Positions 1-7,974 of a stretch of DNA of 64,000 bases are shown here, in pieces. This stretch comes from Pigmentiphaga daeguensis (GTDB lineage: Bacteria; Pseudomonadota; Gammaproteobacteria; Burkholderiales; Burkholderiaceae_B): NCBI RefSeq assembly GCF_039523035.1, contig NZ_BAAAEN010000002.1, positions 399,276-463,275 on the forward strand, given 5' to 3'. A program made the translations under genes and the position numbers. Positions within the stretch are counted from its first letter, which is position 1. Every line of letters begins with the position of its first letter. The notes under the pieces were generated by a model that had not been told where the DNA came from, made no database searches, and saw nothing but the letters and a program-made list of their open reading frames with translations.

Positions 1-61
1 GAAGGGCCGCAACGCCGACGCGTACCGCGCCCTGATCGAGAAGCTCGGTCTGCGTAAGTGA
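1..61 (+). CDS. rpsO: 30S ribosomal protein S15, C-terminal end (partial)
   Basis: The window opens inside a reading frame (first whole codon at 2) that ends in a TGA at 59-61. The 19 visible residues, ending YRALIEKLGLRK, match the C-terminus of ribosomal protein S15, which binds 16S rRNA in the small subunit. The next gene is pnp, and rpsO-pnp is a conserved bacterial pair. Only the tail is present, so nothing can be said about start or promoter. Confidence 0.9.
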   Translation, partial: KGRNADAYRALIEKLGLRK

Positions 62-199
62 ATTTCCAGGGGATCGGGAACCCGGCGGGCGCTGCCCTCG
101 CAGCGCCGCTCCGCGTTTCCGGTGGTTGCCGGTTTCGTCGCTTCCTGTTCGGGCGCGACGCAGCCGGCACTCTAGCAACCCCCTCCTGAAATATGAGAG

Positions 200-236
200 T
201 GCCTGTGTCAGGGACCGCCTGTCACAGGCATTTTCG
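200..236 (+). terminator. rpsO-pnp intergenic hairpin (terminator or pnp leader structure)
   Basis: TGCCTGTG (200-207) pairs perfectly with CACAGGCA (223-230), with a 15-base loop, and TTTTCGTTT follows directly. It lies between the rpsO stop and the pnp ribosome binding site. In enterobacteria this interval carries a partial terminator and a stem-loop cut by RNase III for pnp autoregulation. Here the stem and T-rich tail fit a leaky terminator, but a processing role is equally possible. The site is only about 30 bases upstream of the pnp start. Confidence 0.6.
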
Positions 237-268
237 TTTCAGAAGGGCAATCGCAAAGGATGCCTGTC

Positions 269-2368
269 ATGTTCAATAAAGTCACAAAAACCTTCCAATA
301 TGGCCAGCATACCGTCACGCTCGAAACCGGCGAGGTTGCTCGCCAGGCTTCGGGCGCGGTAATGGTGTCCATCGAGGACACCGTCGTGCTGGCAACCGTG
401 GTCGGGGCCAAGAAAGCCAAGCCCGGCCAGGATTTCTTCCCGCTCACCGTCGACTACATCGAGAAGACCTACGCCGCCGGGCGCATCCCGGGCGGGTTCT
501 TCAAGCGCGAGGGCAAGCCCTCCGAGAAGGAAACGCTGACCTCGCGCCTGATCGACCGGCCGCTGCGTCCGCTGTTCCCCGAGGGCTTCTACAACGACGT
601 GCACGTGGTCATCCACACGCTGTCGGTCAATCCCGAGATCGATCCCGACATCGCCGCGATGATCGGTTCGTCGGCCGCCCTGGCCATCTCCGGCATCCCG
701 TTCAACGGCCCGATCGGCGCCGCGCGCGTGGGCTGGATCGATGATCAGTACGTGCTCAACCCCACCGCCTCGCAGCTCAAGACCTCCAAGCTGGACCTGG
801 TGGTGGCCGGTACCGATGCCGCCGTGCTCATGGTCGAATCCGAAGCCCAGCAGCTGTCCGAAGAGGTCATGCTGGGTGGCGTGGTCTACGGCCACGAGCA
901 GATGCAGACCGTCATCAATGCGATCAACGACCTGGTGCGCGAAGCCGGCAAGCCCGAATGGGACTGGAAGCCCGCCGCCAAGAACGAGGAACTGATCGCC
1001 TCGGTGCGCGCCGTGGCCGAGGAAGGCCTGAAGGCCGCCTACCAGATCCGCTCCAAGCAGGAGCGCACCACCAAGCTGCGCGAAGTCTATGCCGACGTGC
1101 ACGCCAAGCTGGCCGCCCAGGCCGAGGCCTCGGGTACCGCGGTCGACGGCGTCGAAGTGGACAACATCCTGTTCGACTTCGAAGCGCAGATCGTGCGCGG
1201 CCAGATCCTGAACGGCGAGCCCCGCATCGACGGCCGCGATACCCGCACGGTGCGTCCGATCAGCATCCGCCTGGGCGTGCTGCCCCGCGCGCACGGCAGC
1301 GCGCTGTTCACCCGCGGCGAAACCCAGGCCCTGGTGATTGCCACGCTGGGCACCAAGCAGGACGAGCAGATCATCGACGCGCTGATGGGCGAGTATCGCG
1401 ATCGCTTCATGCTCCACTACAACATGCCTCCGTTCGCCACCGGCGAAACCGGCCGCATCGGCACGCCCAAGCGCCGCGAAGTCGGCCACGGCCGCCTGGC
1501 CAAGCGCGCCCTGGTGTCGCTGCTGCCCGCGCCGCAGGACTTCCAGTACACCATCCGCGTGGTGTCGGAAATCACCGAGTCGAACGGTTCGTCGTCGATG
1601 GCGTCCGTGTGCGGCGGCTCGCTGGCCATGATGGACGCCGGCGTGCCGATCAAGGATCACGTGGCCGGCGTGGCCATGGGCCTGATCAAGGACGGCGGCA
1701 AGTTCGCCGTGCTGACCGACATCCTGGGCGACGAAGACCACCTGGGCGACATGGACTTCAAGGTGGCCGGTACCGTCAATGGCGTGACCGCGCTGCAGAT
1801 GGACATCAAGATCCAGGGCATCACCAAGGAAATCATGCAGGTGGCGCTGGCCCAGGCCCGCGAAGGCCGCCTGCACATCCTGGAAAAGATGCGCGAGGCC
1901 CTGGAAGGTTCGCGCGGCGAGCTGTCGGCGTTCGCGCCGCGCATGCTGTCCATGAAGATCAACCCCGAGAAGATCCGCGACGTGATCGGCAAGGGCGGCG
2001 CCACCATCCGTGCGCTGACCGAGGAAACCGGCACGCAGATCGACATCTCGGACGACGGCACCATCGTCATCTCCAGCGCCGACCTGGACCGCGCCAAGGA
2101 AGCGCAGCGTCGCATCGCCGACCTGACCGCCGACGTGGAAGTGGGCCAGATCTACGAGGGCGCCGTGCTGCGCCTGCTGGATTTCGGTGCCATCGTCCAG
2201 GTGCTGCCGGGCCGCGACGGCCTGCTGCACATCTCGGAAATCGCCAACCATCGCATCGCCAACATCAACGATGTGCTGAAGGTCGGCCAGCAGGTCCGCG
2301 TCAAGGTCATCGAGGCCGATGACAAGGGCCGCCTGCGTCTGTCGATGAAGGCGATTGCTGCTGAATAG
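269..2368 (+). CDS. pnp: Polyribonucleotide nucleotidyltransferase (PNPase)
   Basis: The 699-residue product is PNPase, the phosphorolytic 3'-to-5' exoribonuclease of mRNA decay and the RNA degradosome. It has the full family architecture: two RNase PH-like core domains, a KH domain with the IGKGG loop near residue 570, and a C-terminal S1 domain ending in LRLSMKAIAAE. I choose the ATG at 269 because AAAGGA at 255-260 sits eight bases before it. An in-frame ATG at 260 overlaps that ribosome binding site and would add only three residues. It follows rpsO and is probably expressed both from the rpsO promoter and from its own. It is a housekeeping gene and shows nothing unusual. Confidence 0.98.
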   Translation: MFNKVTKTFQYGQHTVTLETGEVARQASGAVMVSIEDTVVLATVVGAKKAKPGQDFFPLTVDYIEKTYAAGRIPGGFFKREGKPSEKETLTSRLIDRPLRPLFPEGFYNDVHVVIHTLSVNPEIDPDIAAMIGSSAALAISGIPFNGPIGAARVGWIDDQYVLNPTASQLKTSKLDLVVAGTDAAVLMVESEAQQLSEEVMLGGVVYGHEQMQTVINAINDLVREAGKPEWDWKPAAKNEELIASVRAVAEEGLKAAYQIRSKQERTTKLREVYADVHAKLAAQAEASGTAVDGVEVDNILFDFEAQIVRGQILNGEPRIDGRDTRTVRPISIRLGVLPRAHGSALFTRGETQALVIATLGTKQDEQIIDALMGEYRDRFMLHYNMPPFATGETGRIGTPKRREVGHGRLAKRALVSLLPAPQDFQYTIRVVSEITESNGSSSMASVCGGSLAMMDAGVPIKDHVAGVAMGLIKDGGKFAVLTDILGDEDHLGDMDFKVAGTVNGVTALQMDIKIQGITKEIMQVALAQAREGRLHILEKMREALEGSRGELSAFAPRMLSMKINPEKIRDVIGKGGATIRALTEETGTQIDISDDGTIVISSADLDRAKEAQRRIADLTADVEVGQIYEGAVLRLLDFGAIVQVLPGRDGLLHISEIANHRIANINDVLKVGQQVRVKVIEADDKGRLRLSMKAIAAE

Positions 2369-2373
2369 GCGGT

Positions 2374-2528
2374 CCCCCCCTACGCCCTTCGGGCGCCCAG
2401 CATGGCGAGCCCCCAGCCGCTACGCGGCAGCCCCCCGAGGGGGCGGGGACCCGCCTTGGGGCGGCCCAGCGGCGGGTCCCCCGGGCGGCACTGGCGGACC
2501 GGCGGAGCCGGATCCGCTGTGCCCTGGG
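2374..2528 (+). repeat. GC-rich extragenic repeat, copy 1
   Basis: This stretch directly follows the pnp stop. It begins with a C-run and TACGCCCTTCGGGCG and ends with a long imperfect hairpin: GGCAC (2487-2491), GCGGA (2494-2498) and CCGGC on the left arm, loop GGA, and GCCGG, A bulge, TCCGC (2513-2517), GTGCC (2519-2523) on the right. The same order of segments recurs near 35.9 kb and, inverted, near 36.1 kb. This copy is longer than the others because about 75 extra bases, themselves able to fold, lie between its front and hairpin parts. No protein is likely to be encoded here. Confidence 0.75.
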
Positions 2529-2551
2529 TCGGGGGGAGGGGTGTAGTGCTG

Positions 2552-2579
2552 ACGGCGTCCTGTGGGGCGCCGTTTTTTA
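2552..2579 (+). terminator. Rho-independent terminator downstream of pnp
   Basis: ACGGCGTCC (2552-2560) pairs with GGGCGCCGT (2565-2573), allowing one T-G pair, around a four-base loop, and six T residues follow (2573-2578). This is a strong intrinsic terminator on the plus strand and ends the rpsO-pnp transcript after the extragenic repeat. It lies about 40 bases before the next gene. Confidence 0.85.
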
Positions 2580-2616
2580 TTTTGTGGGATGTTTCCATCC
2601 TATGAGGAGACGACAC

Positions 2617-2949
2617 ATGACGACGAGCAAGCCTGGCCGCTTGGCCAGTGAACTTCTGGAAATGGCCGACTCCCAGCACCGCTTGGGGATCATGGACAAG
2701 GCGACGCATCAGAAAAGCACTGCCCGCCACCTGGGAGCGGATGCGCTGCCTACCTCGGAGCCTATTACCGCGGTTCAAGTGCGGGAAGTGCGCGAGAAGG
2801 CTCACCTCAGTCAAGCCGCGCTTGCCCGGTATCTCAATATGACGCCGGGCTATGTCTCGCAGCTCGAGCGCGGCGCGACGCATGCGAAAGGCCCTGCGCT
2901 GGCACTGTTGAACGTTATCCGACGCAAGGGAATCGAGGCGCTTCTCTAA
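2617..2949 (+). CDS. XRE/HigA-type antitoxin-like regulator without a toxin partner
   Basis: The 110-residue protein ends in a helix-turn-helix of the XRE class (LSQAALARYLNMTPGYVSQL, about residues 69-88), as in HigA/NadS-type antitoxins. The ATG at 2617 is chosen because GAGGAGA at 2604-2610 lies six bases upstream; a GTG at 2584 has no such site. Genes of this family are normally the second gene of an operon, after a RelE/ParE or HigB-type toxin. Here the space upstream back to the terminator is only about 40 bases and holds no toxin. It may be a relic of a lost toxin-antitoxin pair or a stand-alone repressor. The separate higBA operon just downstream lies on the other strand. Confidence 0.75.
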   Translation: MTTSKPGRLASELLEMADSQHRLGIMDKATHQKSTARHLGADALPTSEPITAVQVREVREKAHLSQAALARYLNMTPGYVSQLERGATHAKGPALALLNVIRRKGIEALL

Positions 2950-3023
2950 GTGTGAGGATCCGGAGCGAGCGGTGGGATCGTGTTGCGATTTTCTTCGCAG
3001 GCCACCGTGGTCCTACCGGGAGA

Positions 3024-3395
3024 TCAGGAGTTCGACGGGGGTTTGACCAGGCTTTCGGCGGGGATGCCTAGCCCTTTGTGCAGATTCCAGATCATTTGCA
3101 GTGTCAGGCTGCGCTTGCGGTTCAGGATTTCGTAGACGCGGTTGCGGCGGCCGATCATGGGCTCGAGGTCTTTGGCGGTCAGGCCGGCTTGCTCCATGCG
3201 GAATTTGATCGCTTCGACGGGGTCGGGCAGGTCGATGGGAAAGTGTCTGGCTTCGTAGGCTTGTACCAGCGTAGCCAGGATGTCCAGGCGATCGCCATCC
3301 GGCGTTCCGGGTTCAGGATCGCTTTCCATGAGGCGTGAGATGTCTTTCAGGGCCATCTTGTAGTCCGCTTCGCTACGGATGGGGCGAATCTCCAT
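3024..3395 (-). CDS. higA: HigA family antitoxin
   Basis: This 123-residue protein resembles HigA/YgjM antitoxins. It has an acidic N-terminal half and a C-terminal helix-turn-helix with the family signature MEQAGLTAKDLEPMIGRRNR followed by a VYEILN helix. It should neutralise the HigB toxin encoded just upstream and, with it, repress the operon. Its ATG lies three bases after the higB stop, so the two are translated together. In higBA loci the toxin gene comes first, as here. A 17-base palindrome upstream of higB is the likely binding site. A smaller orphan HigA-like gene sits immediately to the left on the other strand. Confidence 0.88.
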   Translation of the reverse strand: MEIRPIRSEADYKMALKDISRLMESDPEPGTPDGDRLDILATLVQAYEARHFPIDLPDPVEAIKFRMEQAGLTAKDLEPMIGRRNRVYEILNRKRSLTLQMIWNLHKGLGIPAESLVKPPSNS

Positions 3396-3398
3396 GTC

Positions 3399-3701
3399 TT
3401 ACTCCATTTCTATGGTCTCGGCATCGATCGCGTCATATTCCCAGTGTGTCCCCGCGAACTTCACATAGACGATGCGCAAGCGGTAGGCGACCGCGACGAT
3501 CAATCGATAGTCATTACCTTTGATGTTGAAAACCACGCGACGATTCTTGAGGATGCTGGCGCTGCGGTAATGAGCCTTGATATCCGAAGGTTGCGTCCAT
3601 GTGGCTTGGCTTGCTTCATCCACCCAAGCCTTGAGGGGTTGCTCTGCGTCCGGATGGGTTTTCCAGAACTGGCGCAATGTGCTGACGGCAATGACCCGCA
3701 T
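3399..3701 (-). CDS. higB: HigB family mRNA interferase toxin
   Basis: The 100-residue basic protein belongs to the HigB/YgjN branch of the RelE superfamily (HigB_toxin), whose members cut mRNA on the ribosome. Diagnostic stretches are FWKTHPDAEQPLKAW near residues 12-26, the central RVVFNIKGNDYRLIV strand pair, and VYVKFAGTHWEYD near the C-terminus, which carries conserved family residues. It is full length. Its start at 3701 is followed upstream by a perfect operator-like palindrome (3713-3729). Together with higA it forms a complete, apparently intact type II toxin-antitoxin operon. Confidence 0.88.
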   Translation of the reverse strand: MRVIAVSTLRQFWKTHPDAEQPLKAWVDEASQATWTQPSDIKAHYRSASILKNRRVVFNIKGNDYRLIVAVAYRLRIVYVKFAGTHWEYDAIDAETIEME

Positions 3702-3712
3702 GAGTTAAGATT

Positions 3713-3729
3713 AGTCCCAAATTGGGACT
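3713..3729. promoter_or_regulatory. Palindromic operator of the higBA operon
   Basis: AGTCCCAA and TTGGGACT form a perfect inverted repeat with a single central A, 12 bases upstream of the higB start codon. This is where the promoter of a self-repressed toxin-antitoxin operon should be, and HigA proteins bind such palindromes. That HigA binds here is inferred from position and symmetry. Confidence 0.7.
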
Positions 3730-3864
3730 TTCGCAAGTGGTTGTTCGAAGCACCGCCGGGAGCTTTAGCTATCTCTCGTGGAGGCGGGCCGTTGCACCGA
3801 GGAATGTATCAACATCCTCGCGATATGGCCGAGTGCACTCGGACACGAATATCGCAGCGGTACC

Positions 3865-4770
3865 CTACGGCAGCGGCGGCACGCCGGCATCGCCGGCCAG
3901 GTGGCTCAGCAGGTCCCGGACCGGGGCCGACAGGCCGGCCCAGTCGCGCAGGCACAGGCACAGGCGGCGGTGGGCCCAGGCGTCCGCCAGCGCGATGCGC
4001 TGGTAGGGATGGCGGCGGCGATGGCTCTGGGCGATGCTGTCGGGAATGACGGCCACGCCCACGCCGTGCGAGACCATTTCGCACAGGCCGCCGAAGGTGT
4101 TCATCCTGATCCGCAGGGCCAGTGCGTGGCCGGCGCGCCGCGCATGTTCGTCGATGTGGTCCTGCAGCGCGCTGCCGGGGGCCAGTCCCACGAAGGGCTC
4201 GCGCACGATCTCGGCGAACGGGACCACGCGCCGCTGCGCCAGGGGGTGGCCGCGGGCGGTGATCAGGACGAGGTGGTCGGTGGCGACGGGGTGCAGTTGC
4301 AGCCCGGCGGCATCGACCTGGTCCGAAGTGATGCCGGCTTCGACCAGTCCGGCGGAGACCGCCTTGACGATTTCCTTGCTGGTGCGCTCGCGGATGTCGA
4401 CGTTCAGGTGCGGGCGGGTGGCCATCCACGGGGCCAGCTTGCGCGGCAGGAAGGCCGTCAGGGCCGCGGTGTTGGCGTGGATGCGGATGGTCCCGCGGGC
4501 GCCGGAGGCGAAGTCCAGCAGCTCGCCCTGCATCAGTTCCCGCTGGCGCAGGATCAGCCGGGCATGATGGGCCAGCGCCTCGCCGGCCTCGGTGGCGACC
4601 ACGCCGCGATGGCGGCGCTCCAGCAGCCGCACGCCGGCATCGGCCTCGATGTTGCGCAGGCGTTCGCTGGCCGAGGCCAGCGCCAGGTTCGCGCGTGCGG
4701 CGCCCTGCGTGATGCTGCCGGCGTCGACGATGGCGAGGAACAGGCGCAGGTCCGCGAGATCGAGGCGCAT
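3865..4770 (-). CDS. LysR family transcriptional regulator
   Basis: The 301-residue protein has the LysR layout: an N-terminal winged helix-turn-helix (DLRLFLAIVDAGSITQGAAR, residues 5-24) and a C-terminal periplasmic-binding-protein-like effector domain. The ATG at 4770 gives the usual short lead-in and has GGAG seven bases upstream; starts further upstream would add an unlikely 23-residue extension. It is divergent from the small exported protein at 4882, with about 110 bases between them, and that gene or the following transporter may be its target. The inducer cannot be told from sequence. About 130 bases downstream of its stop, toward higB, contain only short palindromes. Confidence 0.88.
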   Translation of the reverse strand: MRLDLADLRLFLAIVDAGSITQGAARANLALASASERLRNIEADAGVRLLERRHRGVVATEAGEALAHHARLILRQRELMQGELLDFASGARGTIRIHANTAALTAFLPRKLAPWMATRPHLNVDIRERTSKEIVKAVSAGLVEAGITSDQVDAAGLQLHPVATDHLVLITARGHPLAQRRVVPFAEIVREPFVGLAPGSALQDHIDEHARRAGHALALRIRMNTFGGLCEMVSHGVGVAVIPDSIAQSHRRRHPYQRIALADAWAHRRLCLCLRDWAGLSAPVRDLLSHLAGDAGVPPLP

Positions 4771-4881
4771 GGAAATGCTCCGTGGTGGAGTGCCTTCGGG
4801 ACAGCCGGAGGCACGAGGCATAGAACCGCATTGTGCCAAAGCGCGCCGACAGGCCCAATAGGCATGTCAAAGGAGACGGCC

Positions 4882-5310
4882 GTGAAGCGCTCGCACATTA
4901 TTTCCCGTTGGGTTCGTATCTCGGCGCCGTGGCTGTTTGCCGCGGCGGTCGTGGCTCCCGCTGCGTCGGCGGCACCGCCGCTTTCGGAAATCGCGACCTC
5001 CGAGCAGTTCTATCAGATGGCGTTGGAGGCTCGCTCGGAAGGGGACTACGGCACGATGCTGGCGCGGTTGCGGCAGGCCGCGACGCGGGGCGACCTGGAG
5101 GCCCAGGAGATGCTGGCCTCGGTCCTGCTGGCCGGTCCGGCCCTGTACGGACCGAAGGTGAAGGCCGATCCGTGCGAGGCGATGCACTGGGCCCACCTGG
5201 CCCTGGAGCGGGGCAGCGCGACGGGGCGGCATCAATGGATGGTGCTGAACGGTTTGCGCGACGTGCCCCGCATACGGAAGGACTGCCGGCCTCCGCCCGT
5301 GTATCGATGA
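4882..5310 (+). CDS. Small exported protein with Sel1/TPR-like repeats
   Basis: The 142-residue product starts with a signal peptide (basic MKRSHIISRW, hydrophobic core, ASA cleavage site near residue 30). The mature part contains an alpha-helical Sel1-like motif (EARSEGDYGTMLARLRQAAT, then GDLEAQEMLASVLLAGP) and a second partial repeat ending MHWAHLALERGSATGR. Such proteins are usually periplasmic scaffolds, but no function can be assigned. I prefer the GTG at 4882, since AAAGGAG at 4869-4875 lies six bases upstream; an in-frame ATG at 4864 precedes that ribosome binding site. It is divergent from the LysR gene and lies 69 bases upstream of the ABC importer genes. Confidence 0.7.
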   Translation: MKRSHIISRWVRISAPWLFAAAVVAPAASAAPPLSEIATSEQFYQMALEARSEGDYGTMLARLRQAATRGDLEAQEMLASVLLAGPALYGPKVKADPCEAMHWAHLALERGSATGRHQWMVLNGLRDVPRIRKDCRPPPVYR

Positions 5311-5379
5311 AGCCTCGAGGCGGGCGGCGCGAAAGGGGCGGTCTACAATGGGCGCCTCCTGTCCACCCGCTTCGTTCTC

Positions 5380-6909
5380 ATGGCCGTTCCTCGACTCGAA
5401 CTGCGCGGGATCACCAAACGGTATCCCGGCGTCCTCGCGAACGACGAGGTCTCGCTGGCCATCGCGCCGGGCGAGATCCACGCCGTGCTGGGCGAGAACG
5501 GGGCGGGCAAGTCGACCCTGATGAAGATCGCGTACGGCGCGCTGGCGCCGGACGCGGGACAGATCCTGTGGGACGGCCGTCCGGTGGCGCCACGCGCGCC
5601 GGACGATGCGCGCGCGTTGGGCGTGGGCATGGTGTTCCAGCATTTCGTGCTGTTCGACACGTTGACGGTGGCGCAGAACGTGCTGCTGGGGTTGCCGGCC
5701 GCACTGGCGCGCGAGCTGTCCCGGGGTGCCTCGGCGAGCGCCTGGCTGGCGCCGCTGATCGAACGCTATCGCCTGGACCTGGATCCCGATGCCCATGTGG
5801 GCGACCTGTCGGTGGGCGAACACCAGCGCGTCGAGCTGCTGCGCGCCCTGGCCGCGCGGCCGCGCCTGCTGATCCTGGACGAGCCGACCTCGGTGCTGTC
5901 GCCCGAGGCCAGGACCGCCTTGTTCGCCACCTTGCGGCAACTGGCGGCCGAGGGGTGCAGCGTGGCCTACATCAGCCACAAGCTGGCGGAGATCCGCGAG
6001 TTGTGCGATCGCTGCACGGTGCTGCGGGCGGGTCGTGCGGTGGCCGTGGTCGATCCGCGCGCAATGGCGCAGGACGAACTGGCCACCCTGATGCTGGGAA
6101 ACGCGGTGGACGAGGTCCGGAGCGCTTCGCCGCGGCCGGCGGGCGATCCGGTCTTGCGCGTGAAGCATCTGTCGATGCCCGCGCCGCCCGGCCAGCGCGT
6201 GGGCTTGCGCGAGGTCTCATTCGAGCTGCGGGCCGGCGAGATACTGGGCGTGGCGGGTGTGTCCGGCAACGGCCAGTCGCTGCTGCTGTCGGTGTTGTCG
6301 GGCGAGGAGATCCACGTGCCGCACGATGCCGTGCATCTGCTGGGACATCCCATCGGCCGGCTTCGGCCGGCCGCGCGGCGCGCGCTGGGATTGCGCGCGA
6401 TTCCCGAGGAACGCCTGGGGCGCGGATGCGTGCCCGAGATGGGGCTGGACGAGAACATGCTGCTGACCATGGCATCCGGTCAAGCGTCATCCGGAGGCTG
6501 GATACGGCGGCGCGGGCTGGCCGAGGCCGCCTCCCGCGTCATCGCGCGCCACGGCGTGCGGGCGGCATCGCCGCGCGCACCGGCACGCAGCCTGTCCGGC
6601 GGCAATCTGCAGAAATTCATGGTGGGCCGCGAACTCGACGGTGCGCCGCGCGTGCTGCTGGCGGCGCAGCCGACCTGGGGGGTGGACGTCGGCGCCGCCG
6701 CGCGCATCCACCAGGCGCTGATCGATCTGCGCGACGCCGGCGGTGCGGTCCTGATCATTTCCGAGGACCTGGACGAGCTGCTCGCGCTGTGCGACAGGCT
6801 GGCGGTCATGGCAGGCGGGCGGCTGTCGCCGGCGGTGGCGCGCGCCCAGGTCACGGCCGACATGCTGGGCCGCTGGATGGAAGGGCGGTGGACCCATGAT
6901 CCAGCTTGA
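5380..6909 (+). CDS. Nucleoside-type ABC importer, duplicated ATPase subunit
   Basis: The 509-residue protein has two fused ABC ATPase domains, as in RbsA and in the YufO/NupO ATPases of purine nucleoside importers. The first half has a complete Walker A (GENGAGKST), signature (LSVGEHQRVE) and Walker B (LLILDEP). The second has a degenerate Walker A (GVSGNGQS), signature LSGGNLQKFMVGREL and the LLAAQPTWGVD Walker B variant characteristic of this family, so only the first half is expected to be a standard nucleotide site. It overlaps the first permease by 14 bases. With the BMP-family receptor at 15364 it probably imports a nucleoside or related compound. No clear ribosome binding site precedes the ATG at 5380. 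Confidence 0.9.
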   Translation: MAVPRLELRGITKRYPGVLANDEVSLAIAPGEIHAVLGENGAGKSTLMKIAYGALAPDAGQILWDGRPVAPRAPDDARALGVGMVFQHFVLFDTLTVAQNVLLGLPAALARELSRGASASAWLAPLIERYRLDLDPDAHVGDLSVGEHQRVELLRALAARPRLLILDEPTSVLSPEARTALFATLRQLAAEGCSVAYISHKLAEIRELCDRCTVLRAGRAVAVVDPRAMAQDELATLMLGNAVDEVRSASPRPAGDPVLRVKHLSMPAPPGQRVGLREVSFELRAGEILGVAGVSGNGQSLLLSVLSGEEIHVPHDAVHLLGHPIGRLRPAARRALGLRAIPEERLGRGCVPEMGLDENMLLTMASGQASSGGWIRRRGLAEAASRVIARHGVRAASPRAPARSLSGGNLQKFMVGRELDGAPRVLLAAQPTWGVDVGAAARIHQALIDLRDAGGAVLIISEDLDELLALCDRLAVMAGGRLSPAVARAQVTADMLGRWMEGRWTHDPA

Positions 6910-7969
6910 GCCGCGTGCCTCCGTCTCGCGGCTGGCGGCCTGGCTGTCGCCGCTGGCCGCGCTGGCGCTGACCATGCTGGGCGGCGCCGCGCTGTTCGCG
7001 ACGCTGGGCATCGATGCCTGGCAAGGGTTGCGGCTGTTCCTGGTCGAGCCTTTCAACGGCGTCTACGCATGGGGCGAACTCGCGGTCAAGGCGGTGCCGC
7101 TGGTTTTGTGCGCGGTGGGCCTGTCGCTGTGCTTTCGCGCCAACGTCTGGAACATCGGCGCCGAAGGGCAGCTGATCGCCGGCGCCATCGCCGGCGGCGG
7201 CGTGGCGCTGCTGGCCGGGCCGGACACGTGGCGGGGCTACGTGGTGCTGGTCATGGCCGCGGGCATGCTGGGGGGCATGCTGTGGGCCGCGCTGACGGCC
7301 TGGCTCAAGGACCGGTTCGGCGCCAATGAAATGCTGGTCAGCCTGATGCTGACCTATGTGGCGCAGCTCCTGCTCGGCTATCTGGTGTTCGGACCCTGGC
7401 GCGATCCCTACGGCTACAACTTCCCGCAGTCCCGATCGTTCGACGAGGCGGCCGCCCTGCCCGTGCTCTGGGAGGGCACACGCGCCCACGCCGGGCTGTG
7501 GCTGGCGCTCGCGGCCACCGGCGCGGCCTGGCTGTTCCTGGCGCGTTCCCATCCGGGCTTCCGCCTGCGCGTGACGGGCGCCGCGCCCGCCGCCGCGCGC
7601 TATGCGGGGTATTCGCCGCGCCAGGCCTTGTGGACTTCCATGCTGGCATGCGGCGCGCTGGCCGGGCTGGCCGGCATAGGCGAAGTCGCGGGGCCGATGC
7701 AGCGGCTCACGACTTCGGTGTCGCCGGGCTATGGTTTCGCGGCGGTGATCGCGGCCTTCCTGGGGCGCCTGCATCCGGCCGGCGCGCTGTTGGCCGGCCT
7801 GGTCATGGCGGCGTTCTACATAGGCGGGGAGCTGGCGCAGTCGCGCCTCGGCCTGCCGGCTTCCATCGTCGGCGTGTTCCAGGGGCTGGCGCTGGCGTTG
7901 CTGCTGCTGGGCGATACGCTGGTGCGCTATCGCATCTGCCGGCGCCACCCGGCGGCCGTGGCAAGGTGA
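6896..7969 (+). CDS. ABC importer permease (YufP-like)
   Basis: This 357-residue, very hydrophobic protein is a BPD_transp_2 permease, with roughly eight to ten membrane segments and the family stretch VWNIGAEGQLIAGAIAG near residue 85. The cytoplasmic loop with RVTGAAPAAARYAGY contacts the ATPase. It starts inside the end of the ATPase gene (14-base overlap) and is followed five bases later by the second permease. This is the usual order of nucleoside/BMP-type importers: ATPase, long permease, short permease. Confidence 0.9.
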   Translation: MIQLEPRASVSRLAAWLSPLAALALTMLGGAALFATLGIDAWQGLRLFLVEPFNGVYAWGELAVKAVPLVLCAVGLSLCFRANVWNIGAEGQLIAGAIAGGGVALLAGPDTWRGYVVLVMAAGMLGGMLWAALTAWLKDRFGANEMLVSLMLTYVAQLLLGYLVFGPWRDPYGYNFPQSRSFDEAAALPVLWEGTRAHAGLWLALAATGAAWLFLARSHPGFRLRVTGAAPAAARYAGYSPRQALWTSMLACGALAGLAGIGEVAGPMQRLTTSVSPGYGFAAVIAAFLGRLHPAGALLAGLVMAAFYIGGELAQSRLGLPASIVGVFQGLALALLLLGDTLVRYRICRRHPAAVAR

Positions 7970-7974
7970 GCGGC

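Noticed and set aside
239..2251. A 670-codon open frame antisense to pnp
   Set aside because: It is the mirror of a highly GC-biased real gene; its composition (Gly, His, Arg, Gln rich) has no family features and it lacks a start signal. Similar long antisense frames over katA/BMP, iorB, aidB and others were dropped for the same reason.
3829..3842. Perfect palindrome CCGAGTGCACTCGG between higB and the LysR gene, with another short inverted repeat beside it
   Set aside because: It lies beyond the LysR stop with no T-run and no promoter context, so neither a terminator nor an operator is supported well enough to list.
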